Assembly (NCBI GenBank): GCA_910575005.1
Contig: CAJTCL010000018.1
Coordinates: forward strand, 17,796 to 81,795
From: Lachnospiraceae bacterium
GTDB taxonomy: Bacteria; Bacillota; Clostridia; Lachnospirales; Lachnospiraceae
Direction of reading: 5' to 3'
DNA: 64,000 bases
Shown: positions 26,158 through 35,318 of the stretch, one piece after another
Layout: the number at the start of each line of letters is the position of its first letter
Numbering within the stretch: position 1 is the first letter of the stretch
Program-made: the position numbers and the translations under genes
Notes under the pieces: model-generated
What the model was told of the DNA's origin: nothing
Database searches by the model: none
Seen by the model: the letters and a program-made list of their open reading frames with translations, nothing else

Positions 26158-27732
26158 TTAGAGAAGAGCAAAACGCATTGATTTTAAGATGAGATTTGGC
26201 TGTTAGACTTTTAATGTTGAGGGAAGATGCTTTTTAGGCATAACAAAGCTAACGTAAGTCCAAAACCTACGAAAATCAGAGAGTATTCAGTTACAAAAGT
26301 CAGGCAGTCCGTTTTAAAGATTTTAGCTTGCGGTAGGATTGACCGGAATTGCCAGTAACTGCAGCAATGGCAACAGCCAAAAGACTGATATGGGCAAGTG
26401 TGTTTAGGTTTGCAACGGAGGATTTGTTTCTTACCCACATCCGTTCCTGCCCCGTGTTTTTGAAGCGGGAATTGTAACGTTCACATTCCGTGCGGAGAGA
26501 ATAGCTGCTTTTAAAATACCTGCTGTTCCTGTCGATGGAAAGCCGCAGGTCGTCCGGAATTGTAATGTATCTGGTACAGCCACGATGCTTTTTGCCATTA
26601 TAAAAGTTTTTGTGATGGCATGGGCAGTCAGCATCTTTGGATGACTTTAATGGACAGCAGAACTTTTGGCGGGTGCGATTTCTATCAGAAAATTTACCAT
26701 CCTTCCACATGACAAGTCCTGCTTCACAGATGGGATTTCCCTGAGGAAGAAGTTTGGGATTTTTCGTATTGCGTTTGTTTAATGGTATGATGCATTCCCC
26801 GTCATAGAGCTCTTTGACCTGGTTGTAAATCTTTTTTACATCATATCCTTTGTCAGCAAGAAAGGTACACTCCGTAACAGGAAAGAAAGCATGAGTGCCA
26901 GCAAGGATATCAAGAGCGACTGTGGAATCTGCCACTTCAGCAGTAGTGGTCATTTCATAAATAGGGAGACCGGAGATGCAGTCTACGAGGGCATGGTTTT
27001 TGTAGCCCCAGTAGAACTCATATTTCTTTTCATTAGTCTGGTTGGAAGATGTGTGTACACCGAGTTTACAGTCCTTATCTGCTTTTGGCTGGTTGTCAGG
27101 CTGGAATTTGTTGGAGAGGAAAGACTTGGGATTGTTCTGTGATGTATTGGCAGAAACAGGGGTGGAATCCAGTCCTATGAAGGAGGTATCTATGATGCCA
27201 TCTGCAGCAAGGGAAAGAACCTGTGACTGCATAATGGAGGAAAGAATGGAATGGTCAAAATCTTTCAGGGAGCGGTCAAAAGTCCAGTATGAAGGAAGCG
27301 GCAGGGAAATATCAAAGCCGCAGTAATGGGCAATGAGAAGATTGTTATTGAGATAATCGACAAGGTCAGTAATCATGGGGAAGCCTTCACATTTCATGAC
27401 AATGAAGGCACAAATCATGGCGTGGTTGGAAAAACCTTTACGTCCCGTTTTTGGGTATTCCTGAACGAAAGACAGATCAAGATTCAGGAAAAGGGAATCA
27501 TAAAATTTAGCAACAGGTTGAGAGGTAAAAAGATGGATGTCTTGAATGATTTGTTGACGGTAGATAGCAATCAGCTCCTTTCGGTGAATTTGTTTTGGCA
27601 ACTTAATTATACCATCTGGAGCTGGTTGTTGCTATAAATACAGAACCAAAGGTTCTGGGAGTGATAAAAGAGGTTGCCATGCCTCGCAAATCCGCATAAA
27701 TACTGAATGTGTGGAGTTTTGCTCATGGCTAA
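26158..27732 (-). mobile_element. Complete insertion sequence with 17-bp ends and 5-bp duplication
   Basis: Left end TTAGAGAAGAGCAAAAC and right end (reverse-complemented) TTAGCCATGAGCAAAAC match at 14 of 17 bases. TCACA stands directly outside each end (26153-26157 and 27733-27737), a target-site duplication. The 1575-bp element holds one transposase gene. Confidence 0.8.
26300..27601 (-). CDS. DDE transposase (IS1182/IS4-like)
   Basis: The 433-residue protein appears intact. It has an N-terminal helix-rich domain (FSNHAMICAFIVMKCEGFPM), a first catalytic Asp in FIGLDSTPVSAN, FYWGYKNHALVDCISGLPI, a second Asp in FLADKGYD and a distal Glu in LRTECERYNSRFK, plus a Cys-rich zinc-like insert (CCPLKSSKDADCPCHH). 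It mobilises the surrounding element. Intact ends and a target duplication suggest recent insertion. Confidence 0.9.
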   Translation of the reverse strand: MPKQIHRKELIAIYRQQIIQDIHLFTSQPVAKFYDSLFLNLDLSFVQEYPKTGRKGFSNHAMICAFIVMKCEGFPMITDLVDYLNNNLLIAHYCGFDISLPLPSYWTFDRSLKDFDHSILSSIMQSQVLSLAADGIIDTSFIGLDSTPVSANTSQNNPKSFLSNKFQPDNQPKADKDCKLGVHTSSNQTNEKKYEFYWGYKNHALVDCISGLPIYEMTTTAEVADSTVALDILAGTHAFFPVTECTFLADKGYDVKKIYNQVKELYDGECIIPLNKRNTKNPKLLPQGNPICEAGLVMWKDGKFSDRNRTRQKFCCPLKSSKDADCPCHHKNFYNGKKHRGCTRYITIPDDLRLSIDRNSRYFKSSYSLRTECERYNSRFKNTGQERMWVRNKSSVANLNTLAHISLLAVAIAAVTGNSGQSYRKLKSLKRTA

Positions 27733-27758
27733 TCACATTGTTTGGGAGGTGTTTTGTT

Positions 27759-28199
27759 TTGAAGAAAAAAAGAAGGCATATTGGATTATTGGTTGTGACA
27801 GGAGTTTTAGTCATTAGTGCGGGGATTTTATTTGTGGGAAGAGATGTGATTTTGCAGCAAGTAAAAATGAAAGCTGCAAAAGAAATTGGTAAGAAACTGC
27901 TGACAGAACAGTTTGGTAAGACCATTGATATGGGTGGACAGCAAATTGATGTGTCAGAGGTTGTGGAGGACATGGATCAAGAAGATGTGGAGACAATCAC
28001 TGGTATAGCAGAGAAATATATTTCACCGGAAAATATCAAGCAGGCGGCAGGGATGGCGGCCAACGGGGATGTAGAAGGGTTGAAGGATCTGGCTGGGGAT
28101 CAGGTATCTGAGGAAGATATGGCACAATTACAAGATCTTTATGAGAAGTATAAAGATCAGATCCCAGAGAATATTCCAGAGAACATTCCCATACCATAG
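27759..28199 (+). CDS. Membrane-anchored or secreted protein of unknown function
   Basis: The 146-residue product starts at TTG 27759 with GGAGG ten bases upstream. Residues 8-28 form a hydrophobic anchor after KKKRRH; the rest is acidic and helical (FGKTIDMGGQQIDVSEVVED and DVEGLKDLAGDQVSEEDMAQ), ending in a PENIPENIPIP repeat. The family is not recognised. The insertion sequence ends 26 nt upstream, so its native promoter may have been displaced. Confidence 0.7.
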   Translation: MKKKRRHIGLLVVTGVLVISAGILFVGRDVILQQVKMKAAKEIGKKLLTEQFGKTIDMGGQQIDVSEVVEDMDQEDVETITGIAEKYISPENIKQAAGMAANGDVEGLKDLAGDQVSEEDMAQLQDLYEKYKDQIPENIPENIPIP

Positions 28200-28462
28200 C
28201 ATTAAAGATATTTGATAAATATAGGGGAATATGGTTTTTTTCTGATTGTACGACGGGGGTATGATGCTATCACACTTAGAATTATGAATGTATATGGCCG
28301 CAGTTGAGGTATAAACTTGAGAGAAGGTTACACTTTTATGGGAAAGCAGTTGACAGTGATATAGTAATATTTTATAATTTTACTAGTTATTTATTAAAAA
28401 ATACATGACAATTGCACAAAAAAATAGGACTAAAGTGTGATCGGGGAAGGTGGATATACATA

Positions 28463-30391
28463 ATGAGTATTATCAATGTAGATGAACAAAAGTGTGTAGG
28501 ATGCAATGCATGTGTCAGGGCATGTCCTGCAGGTGAGGCAAATGTAGCACGGATGGATGAGAATGGGCAGCTTCGTATCTTGATTAATGATGACAAATGC
28601 ATTAAATGTGGCGCCTGTATCAAGGCATGTTCTCATGGAGCGAGGACTTTTTTGGATGATACAGAGGCTTTTTTGGAGGATTTGAAGGCAGGAAGGGAAT
28701 TGGCAGTGATTGTTGCCCCTTCCATTAAGATTTCTTTTGATGGTCAATGGCGCCATGTGCTTTATTGGATTCGCGCTCAGGGAAAAGCGAAGATTTATGA
28801 CGTAGGGTATGGAGCAGATATTTGCACTTGGGCACATCTGCGCTATCTTCAGGAACATCCAAATAAAAAGATTATTTCTCAGCCCTGTGCTGCGGTAGTT
28901 AATTATGTGGTTCACCATAAGCCAGAGTTAATTCCGCATCTTTCACCAATACAGAGTCCGATGTCATGTATTGCAATTTATATTCGGAAAGTATTGGGAT
29001 TTAAGGGAAAGATAGCAGCTATTTCTCCTTGTATTGCCAAGATTGACGAATTTCGGGAGACAAAGTTGATTGATTATAATGTCACGATGGAACATTTAAA
29101 GAATTATTTTAAGGAGCAGAAGATTACATTTCCAAGAGAAAAGATATACAGTGAATTTGAATTTGATGCTGCGCAGGGATGGGAGGGAAATATTTTTCCC
29201 AGGCCAGGCGGACTAATGAAAAATCTTTTGGTTCATGCGCCAGAGATGGAGATTACCACATCAGAAGGAGCAGGACAATTGTATGAGGAATTAGATACTT
29301 ATCTGGAGCAGAATCAAGATACACTTCCAACAGTATTTGATGTGCTCAATTGTGAGTATGGATGCAACGGGGGGCCTGCGACTGGAAAGGACTGTCAGCG
29401 TTTTATTATGAATGATATTATGCATCAGGTAGAACGTTACAGCAGAAAGCAGCGGCGTGCCAATACGACAAAAAAGGGTGTGGATAAACAATATGAGGAA
29501 TTTGACCGTACTTTGCAGGTCAAAGATTTCATGCGCACCTATCAATCTAAGAAAACGCAGAGCGCTGATATTACAGAGGCACAGATTGAACAGGCATATA
29601 AGACATTGAAGAAAACTACAGATGTGGAACGTCACTTTGACTGTCATGCCTGCGGCTATAAATCTTGTCGGGAGATGGCAATTGCACTTGCAAGAGGGAT
29701 AAATGAGAAGGAAAATTGTCATGAATATATGATGAAAATGATTGGTGAGGAACGCCAGAAAGTTTCTGAGGTAAATCAGGAAGTTGTATCAATGAATCAT
29801 GAGTTGATTGAAATTGTGGGAGAACTTGCACAAAATATTGACATAGTAAGATCAGAGGCAGAGTCAATCCGAAATGTGGGGGCGAGAAGTTCTGATGATA
29901 TGCAGAATGTTTCCAATCATATGAACGATTTGAAACAATTAAATCAAAAAATAATTGACGCTATGGGAAATATTAATGAAAGTGTGGGGAAATATAATGC
30001 TATGACCCATGATGTGGAGAAAATTGCAGGAAAAATCAATCTATTGTCATTGAATGCGGCTATTGAAGCAGCGCGTGCTGGAGAAGCGGGAAGAGGATTT
30101 GCCGTGGTCGCCTCAAATATTCGTGAACTCTCAGAGAGTTCTAAATCTTCTGTGGGCAGTGCTAGGGAGAATGATGAGGCCATTCAGGTGGCGTTTGATG
30201 ATATCAATATAGTGGTAGATAAGTTTGAGACTACAATCGGAGAGCTTTTGGCAGCAGTGGAAGAGGCGATAGTCGGGGCAAAACAGACTTCTGAGAACAG
30301 TGAACATATCAAGCTCTCTATGGACAAGGTATCTCTGATTGCTGATCGTGTACAAGAAGTGATACAAGAGACCAATAACATTTTAAACTAA
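28463..30391 (+). CDS. [FeFe]-hydrogenase-like sensor fused to a methyl-accepting domain
   Basis: The 642-residue protein has a 2x[4Fe-4S] ferredoxin domain ([12 protein letters not shown] and [12 protein letters not shown]), an [FeFe]-hydrogenase large-subunit-like domain (about 70-330), a four-Cys Fe-S module ([13 protein letters not shown] near 395) and a C-terminal chemoreceptor signalling coiled coil ([26 protein letters not shown]). The H-cluster motifs are altered: [10 protein letters not shown] in place of MPCxxKxxE, and [10 protein letters not shown] in the last loop. It is probably a redox or H2 sensor, not a catalyst, and has no membrane segment. Start ATG 28463 has GGAAGGTGG upstream. 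Confidence 0.85.
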   Translation: MSIINVDEQKCVGCNACVRACPAGEANVARMDENGQLRILINDDKCIKCGACIKACSHGARTFLDDTEAFLEDLKAGRELAVIVAPSIKISFDGQWRHVLYWIRAQGKAKIYDVGYGADICTWAHLRYLQEHPNKKIISQPCAAVVNYVVHHKPELIPHLSPIQSPMSCIAIYIRKVLGFKGKIAAISPCIAKIDEFRETKLIDYNVTMEHLKNYFKEQKITFPREKIYSEFEFDAAQGWEGNIFPRPGGLMKNLLVHAPEMEITTSEGAGQLYEELDTYLEQNQDTLPTVFDVLNCEYGCNGGPATGKDCQRFIMNDIMHQVERYSRKQRRANTTKKGVDKQYEEFDRTLQVKDFMRTYQSKKTQSADITEAQIEQAYKTLKKTTDVERHFDCHACGYKSCREMAIALARGINEKENCHEYMMKMIGEERQKVSEVNQEVVSMNHELIEIVGELAQNIDIVRSEAESIRNVGARSSDDMQNVSNHMNDLKQLNQKIIDAMGNINESVGKYNAMTHDVEKIAGKINLLSLNAAIEAARAGEAGRGFAVVASNIRELSESSKSSVGSARENDEAIQVAFDDINIVVDKFETTIGELLAAVEEAIVGAKQTSENSEHIKLSMDKVSLIADRVQEVIQETNNILN

Positions 30392-30783
30392 ACACAAGTA
30401 TTTATACCACGGACATGCCAGTTAAGCTGTCATACGTTTGATTTTGAATCGTTATATTTCAAGTAGCAATTCAAAAAACTTATCACGGACATGTCAGTGA
30501 TTTTGTAGGGTTCTAAATAGTTACGATTTAACAAAATAAAGGATCTCGCTTAGCGGGATCCTTTATCCGCGATAGATTGTTTTGCTGTTCCACATAAGGT
30601 GTTAAATCAAATAAATAAAAGGTAATTTTCGTTTTTTAGTGGTGAATAACAAATCTATATCAGCTGGGGAAAACTCTCGCCTTGATAGGCGGTGAGTTAT
30701 TTGGTAGTATCGGTGAAGGGTTTTAATCCTTCATCTGATCTTTGAAGAATTCTTTGTTCTTGATATGAAAGGAGCAGTTTTAT
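30392..30783. other. Intergenic region with hairpins, no gene
   Basis: This 392-nt gap holds a repeated TCACGGACATG-type motif (30409 and 30483), a terminator (30536-30566) and two small hairpins near 30670-30697 and 30715-30732 ahead of xth. No known riboswitch or tRNA was recognised. Confidence 0.5.
30536..30566. terminator. Bidirectional hairpin terminator
   Basis: ATAAAGGATC and GATCCTTTAT form the outer stem and CGCT/AGCG the inner stem, closing on a one-base loop. Confidence 0.65.
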
Positions 30784-31548
30784 ATGAAATTTATTTCGTG
30801 GAATGTAAATGGCCTGCGTGCTTGCGTACAAAAAGGTTTTTTAGATGTTTTTAAGCAGATGGATGCAGATTTTTTCTGTATTCAGGAGACAAAGTTACAG
30901 GAAGGACAAATTTCCTTAGAGCTTCCAGAAGGGTATTATGATTACTGGAATTATGCGCAGAAGAAAGGGTATTCTGGAACAGCAGTTTTTACCAAGCATA
31001 AGCCTTTGTCGGTGAATTGTGGGATAGGAGTGACAGAACACGATCAGGAAGGGCGTGTTCTTACGCTGGAATATGATAGTTTTTATTTGGTGACTTGTTA
31101 TACGCCAAATTCACAGAGTGAACTGGCTAGGCTATCTTACCGTATGGAATGGGAGGATGCATTTTTAAAGTATTTGGATGATTTAAAACAGAAAAAGTCA
31201 GTGATATGCTGTGGGGATTTGAATGTAGCACATCAGGAGATTGACTTAAAAAATCCCAAGGCCAATCACAAAAATGCTGGTTTTTCCGATGAGGAGCGGG
31301 AAAAATTTTCTGTGCTTTTAAGTCATGGTTATGTTGATACTTTTCGGCATTTTTATCCTGATATGGAACAGATTTATTCTTGGTGGTCTTATCGTTTTAA
31401 GGCACGGGAGAAGAATGCAGGATGGCGGATAGATTATTTTCTAGTTTCAGAAGATTTAAAAGAGAAACTAACAGATGCTAAAATTCATAGGGATATATTG
31501 GGTTCTGATCATTGTCCTGTGGAATTAGAACTTGCAGCTTGGCCGTAG
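30784..31548 (+). CDS. xth: Exodeoxyribonuclease III (AP endonuclease)
   Basis: The 254-residue enzyme belongs to the ExoIII/APE1 family of Mg2+-dependent nucleases for base-excision repair. It shows FISWNVNGLRA, CIQETKLQ with the metal-binding Glu, CCGDLNVAHQEIDL with the catalytic Asp/Asn, and WRIDYFLVS and GSDHCPV at the end with the catalytic Asp-His. Length is normal. AAAGGAGCAG precedes the ATG. Confidence 0.95.
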   Translation: MKFISWNVNGLRACVQKGFLDVFKQMDADFFCIQETKLQEGQISLELPEGYYDYWNYAQKKGYSGTAVFTKHKPLSVNCGIGVTEHDQEGRVLTLEYDSFYLVTCYTPNSQSELARLSYRMEWEDAFLKYLDDLKQKKSVICCGDLNVAHQEIDLKNPKANHKNAGFSDEEREKFSVLLSHGYVDTFRHFYPDMEQIYSWWSYRFKAREKNAGWRIDYFLVSEDLKEKLTDAKIHRDILGSDHCPVELELAAWP

Positions 31549-31595
31549 AAACTTTTCACAGATGTGTTTAAATATAATATAGGATGTAGAGGAAA

Positions 31596-33011
31596 ATGAA
31601 GAAAAAAGGACAAATTTGGGAAGGAATTGTGGAGCGCGTAACATTTCCAAATAAAGGAATTGTAGCTTTGGAGGATGGGAAGAAAGCCATAGTAAAGAAT
31701 GTGACACCAGGACAGAAGATATCATTTATGGTTAATAAGACAAGGAAGGGAAAGGTGGAAGGCAGACTGTTAGAGGTTCTAGAAAAATCACCTTTAGAGT
31801 TGGAGGATATTCCCTGTAATCATTTTGGTATTTGCGGAGGCTGCACATTTTTGAATCTGGATTACAAAAGACAACTACAGTTAAAAGAGCAACAAGTGAG
31901 AGAATTGTTAGAACCAGTCTGTCTACCCTATCAAGAACAGAGTGATAGAAGGAATTTTGCAGATATTTTTGAGGGAATCAAGGAAAGTCCTAGGCAGTTT
32001 GCTTATCGCAATAAGATGGAATTTTCTTTTGGTGACAGCTTTAAGGATGGTCCGCTCTCCCTAGGAATGCACAAGCGGGGCAGTTTTCATGATATTGTAA
32101 CAGTTACAGGCTGTAAGATCGTAGATCAGGATTATTCAGATATTTTGGCAGCGGTATTGGAGTATTTTCATGCACAGGGTACAGCTTATTATCATAAAAT
32201 GCGCCATGTCGGATATCTTCGCCATCTTTTGGTGCGCAAAGCAGTAAGGACAGGAGAGATTTTGGTAGATCTGGTAACGTCCACTCAAATTGTTGGGGAG
32301 GAACAGAGCAAGCTTCTGCAAGGATTTCAGGAGACCTTGCAGAAGCTTAAATTGCAGGGCAGGCTGGTTGGCATTCTGCATACTTGTAATGATAGTTTGG
32401 CGGACGCTGTGGTGAATCAAGGAACAGAAGTCTTATGGGGACAAGATTATTTTTATGAGGAAATACTGGGATTACGTTTTAAAATCACACCATTTTCCTT
32501 CTTTCAGACGAATTCTTTGGGGGCAGAAGTGTTATATGAAACAGCACGAGAATATATTGCAGATGCTGGGGACGATAAGATTGTGTTTGATTTGTACAGT
32601 GGTACGGGAACGATTGCCCAGATCTTAGCTTCTGTGGCTAAGAAAGTCATTGGTGTAGAGATTGTGGAGGAGGCTGTGGAGGCTGCAAAAGAAAATGCAA
32701 AGCTCAATGGCCTAAAAAATTGTGAGTTTTTGGCAGGGGATGTGTTGAAAGTATTGGATCAAATTGAAGAAAAACCAGATTTTATTGTCTTAGATCCACC
32801 ACGGGATGGGATCCATCCTAAGGCATTGGGACGAATTATCCGCTATGGAGTGGAAAAAATGGTCTATATCTCCTGTAAACCTACCAGCCTGGCAAGGGAT
32901 TTGGAGATTTTGCAGGCAAGAGGTTATATGCCAGAGAGAATATGTTGTGTAGATATGTTTCCACAATCAGCGAATGTGGAGACGGTATGCGCTCTAAGCC
33001 TTGTAAAATAA
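31596..33011 (+). CDS. rlmD: 23S rRNA (uracil-C5)-methyltransferase RlmD/RumA family
   Basis: The 471-residue SAM-dependent enzyme has an N-terminal TRAM domain (about 1-60), an Fe-S-type Cys cluster (CNHFGICGGC), SAM motifs (FFQTNSLGAE, FDLYSGTGTIAQ), LDPPRDG and the nucleophile in YISCKPTSL. It methylates a uridine of 23S rRNA. The 3' end of this gene family is a known integration site for integrative elements in streptococci; here a prophage integrase lies 130 nt downstream. Confidence 0.93.
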   Translation: MKKKGQIWEGIVERVTFPNKGIVALEDGKKAIVKNVTPGQKISFMVNKTRKGKVEGRLLEVLEKSPLELEDIPCNHFGICGGCTFLNLDYKRQLQLKEQQVRELLEPVCLPYQEQSDRRNFADIFEGIKESPRQFAYRNKMEFSFGDSFKDGPLSLGMHKRGSFHDIVTVTGCKIVDQDYSDILAAVLEYFHAQGTAYYHKMRHVGYLRHLLVRKAVRTGEILVDLVTSTQIVGEEQSKLLQGFQETLQKLKLQGRLVGILHTCNDSLADAVVNQGTEVLWGQDYFYEEILGLRFKITPFSFFQTNSLGAEVLYETAREYIADAGDDKIVFDLYSGTGTIAQILASVAKKVIGVEIVEEAVEAAKENAKLNGLKNCEFLAGDVLKVLDQIEEKPDFIVLDPPRDGIHPKALGRIIRYGVEKMVYISCKPTSLARDLEILQARGYMPERICCVDMFPQSANVETVCALSLVK

Positions 33012-33047
33012 GAATTTTAGGCATTTATAAGTAGAGAAAATGCCGAT

Positions 33048-33066
33048 TTGCCACCAATTTACCACC
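33048..33066. other. Candidate attachment-site core (attL)
   Basis: TTGCCACCAATTTACCACC lies between rlmD and the integrase and contains two CCACC copies 10 bp apart, as expected for recombinase core arms. The right copy is outside the window, so this is unproven. Confidence 0.35.
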
Positions 33067-33095
33067 ATAATTTTTTACATTACATGAAATACAGG

Positions 33096-33136
33096 GTACA
33101 GGGCTGAAAACTTTGAACTTTATCATAGCCCTGTAC
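33096..33136. terminator. Hairpin between rlmD and integrase
   Basis: GTACAGGGCT (33096-33105) and AGCCCTGTAC (33127-33136) form a perfect 10-bp stem followed by TTTCTT on the plus strand. It separates the convergent genes. Confidence 0.6.
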
Positions 33137-33140
33137 TTTC

Positions 33141-34424
33141 TTAAGAAGTCTTCAAGGAGACAGCTTGTTCAAATAGGTCAACAGATTCAGAAGCCATTTT
33201 CTCTGTATCATGTACATAGGTCTGTAAAGTGGTTTGGATGTTGCTGTGTCCAAGACGTGTTTGAACATCTTTTATATTTGCCCCAGATTCAATCAGAATC
33301 GTTGCGTGGGTGTGCCGCAAGGAGTGATAATCAAAAGCAAGCATTAGTTCTTTGTGGATGACACGAGAACAGTATTTGAAGGAATCGGTTGAGGTATATT
33401 CTCCATTTTCAGCAATGCACACCATATGGACGCGCGGCAGATCGGAGCACACACATTTTTGGACAGGTATGATACGAGATATTTCAGCGCCCTTTTCATC
33501 CAGTTCTTTTTTAAGGACATGGATGGTATAAAACTCACTATACTTCAACTCATTTTTCTTTTGGGTAATGTGTTCTGCTTTTAAAGCCTTATATAGTGTT
33601 TCACCAAATGGAATTGTTCTTTCGGAAGATGGGGTTTTGGTGCTGGTGAAATACCAAGAGGATTTTAATTCTTTTTTTCCGTGTGTGTCCATAGCTTTAC
33701 GCACATCAGAACCAAAGTTGCGTTTTACGATTTGTTTAGAGACTGTGATTGTACGATTTTCCAGGTCAATATCATCCCATGTAAGCGCAAAGGCTTCTGA
33801 GATACGCAGTCCTGTGTAGAAACCAATCATTAGTGGAATATGAAATCTGGAGCCAGCAGGAAAGCAGTTGATGATTTGTTGCCATTCATCCAGAGTGAGG
33901 ATAATGCGCTCTCTGGGTTTCTTTTCAATTTTGGGAATTTTTACATAGCGCATTGGACTATCTGTGATGTAATGGAGTGGTTCTACAGCATAATTCATGG
34001 CAGCTCCAAGTACAGATAATATCCCTTTCAAGTGGCTTTTAGAAAAGCCATTCATCTTCAGATCATTTGCATACTCCTGCAGTACGGCAGGAGTGAGTGC
34101 TTTCAGGCGATAATGGCCAAAACGAGGCTTTAAGTGTCCTTCCATAATCCGCAAATATCCAATTTGGGTATTGTATTTCAAGTTTGGTTTGCAGTAAAGA
34201 TCATACCATTGATCAAGATAGTCTGCTACCGTGATTTCTGACGGCTCAAAAATTTGTCCGGCGCGATTATACTCAGTGATCGCTTTAGCAAGGGCAGCTT
34301 CCGCCTCTTTTTTGGTATGAAAACCTCCCTTTTCTTTTTTCTGGCGTTTCCCATTAACAGTTCCAAGATCAAAATAGTAAGACCAGGTATTCCCTCTTTT
34401 TCTTACAGAACCTTTCATGTGCAT
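33141..34424 (-). CDS. int: Tyrosine-recombinase prophage integrase
   Basis: The 427-residue protein has an N-terminal arm-binding domain (SVRKRGNTWSYYFDLG, AP2-like), a SAM-like core-binding domain (YLDQWYDLYCKPNLKYNTQ) and a catalytic domain with TGLRISEAFALTW, HSLRHTHATIL, LGHSNIQTT and the nucleophile Tyr in TYVHD. It integrates and, with an excisionase, excises the phage. AGGAGG lies before the ATG. It reads toward rlmD, the usual layout for an element end. Confidence 0.95.
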   Translation of the reverse strand: MHMKGSVRKRGNTWSYYFDLGTVNGKRQKKEKGGFHTKKEAEAALAKAITEYNRAGQIFEPSEITVADYLDQWYDLYCKPNLKYNTQIGYLRIMEGHLKPRFGHYRLKALTPAVLQEYANDLKMNGFSKSHLKGILSVLGAAMNYAVEPLHYITDSPMRYVKIPKIEKKPRERIILTLDEWQQIINCFPAGSRFHIPLMIGFYTGLRISEAFALTWDDIDLENRTITVSKQIVKRNFGSDVRKAMDTHGKKELKSSWYFTSTKTPSSERTIPFGETLYKALKAEHITQKKNELKYSEFYTIHVLKKELDEKGAEISRIIPVQKCVCSDLPRVHMVCIAENGEYTSTDSFKYCSRVIHKELMLAFDYHSLRHTHATILIESGANIKDVQTRLGHSNIQTTLQTYVHDTEKMASESVDLFEQAVSLKTS

Positions 34425-34492
34425 TTCCTCCTATCTCAAAAAAGTATAAAAATAACAGCTAGCAGAACGGGAGTTCCGCTTGCAAGCTGTCT

Positions 34493-34538
34493 CCAGAATA
34501 TGATACAATATTTATGAGTTGTAGGTATCATATTCTGG
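34493..34538. repeat. 14-bp inverted repeat upstream of integrase
   Basis: CCAGAATATGATAC (34493-34506) and GTATCATATTCTGG (34525-34538) are perfect inverted copies separated by 18 nt. They could be arm-type integrase sites or a regulator operator. Confidence 0.6.
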
Positions 34539-34548
34539 GTATCTATGA

Positions 34549-34626
34549 AAAACCGTTCCTGTTAGCGCAGGGGCGGTTTTAGCGCTATTTTATTTATCGC
34601 CCCTACAGAAGCAGGAGCGATTTTTA
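34549..34626. terminator. Pair of hairpins between integrase and accessory genes
   Basis: AAAACCG/CGGTTTT with inner CCTG/CAGG (34549-34580) and TCGC-CCT/AGG-GCGA followed by TTTTTA (34597-34626) are terminator-like on the plus strand. Confidence 0.5.
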
Positions 34627-34629
34627 CCT

Positions 34630-35297
34630 TTATTTAACTTTCACAACACACATTGCTTTGCATCCACTTTTCATTTTTACAGTGATTTTTGCTGTACCTT
34701 TCTTCTTTGCTGTAACTTTTCCTTTTTTATTTATAGTTGCAACTTTTTTGTTGCTGGAAGTGAATTTTGAAATTTTATCTCCGTATGTATAACTTTTTAA
34801 ACTAAGTGTAAAAGATTTTCCAATTTTCAAAGTTTTCTTTTTGGTAGAAAGAGTAATCTTGGCTTTTAACTTTTTAGCCTTTTTAATTTCTACAGTATGA
34901 CACACATAACATTCTCTTTCTGCTTTTCCAGCCTTTAATGCTGTTGGGCTGATTATATTATACCAAGATGACCAATCGTGTAATTTAGAACTGCGTGAAA
35001 TTGTTTTATATTCATATTTATAACAATCAAAACACTCTCTGTATTTCGTTCCATTATTTAAACAATTGGCTTCTTCTTTTGTGTACCATTTACCCCATCT
35101 ATGCACTCCAGTTTTAGGTATTTTTCTTCTCTCGTCATCATAGCATTTTTGTAATGGCTGCGTTCTTTTTCGTTAGTTTTTCTTGCTTCTTCAATTTCCC
35201 GTTGAAGTTTTTGAGCTTCTTTTTGTTCTTCCCGTATTCTTTTGGCCTCTTCCTTTTCCTCTTGTTTTTTCATAGAGTATTCATAACAAAGTAACAA
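34630..35297 (-). pseudogene. Charged coiled-coil / Ig-like (Big_2) protein, frameshifted
   Basis: From about 35297 a frame gives a charged coiled coil (KEEAKRIREEQKEAQKLQRE) and then drifts out of register. A second frame, usable from about 35170, gives RRKIPKTGVHRWGKWYTKEE, two CxxC-containing W-rich repeats (HRWGKW, HDWSSW) and a Big_2-like bacterial Ig domain at the C-terminus (LSTKKKTLKIGKSFTLSLKS, ATINKKGKVTAKKKGTAKIT). One base missing from an A run near 35155 would join them. The C-terminal part could still be made from GTG 35106. No signal peptide is seen, which is odd for an Ig-like protein. An envelope-related lysogenic-conversion function is a guess. Confidence 0.6.
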
Positions 35298-35318
35298 CCG
35301 TTTTTCTCTGATTTACAA

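Noticed and set aside
30392..30783. Possible riboswitch or small RNA upstream of xth
   Set aside because: Several hairpins exist but no conserved aptamer sequence was recognised; only the terminator-like stem is supported.
33012..33140. tRNA gene as the phage attachment site
   Set aside because: No cloverleaf or CCA-ending tRNA sequence is visible next to the integrase; the neighbouring gene is rlmD.
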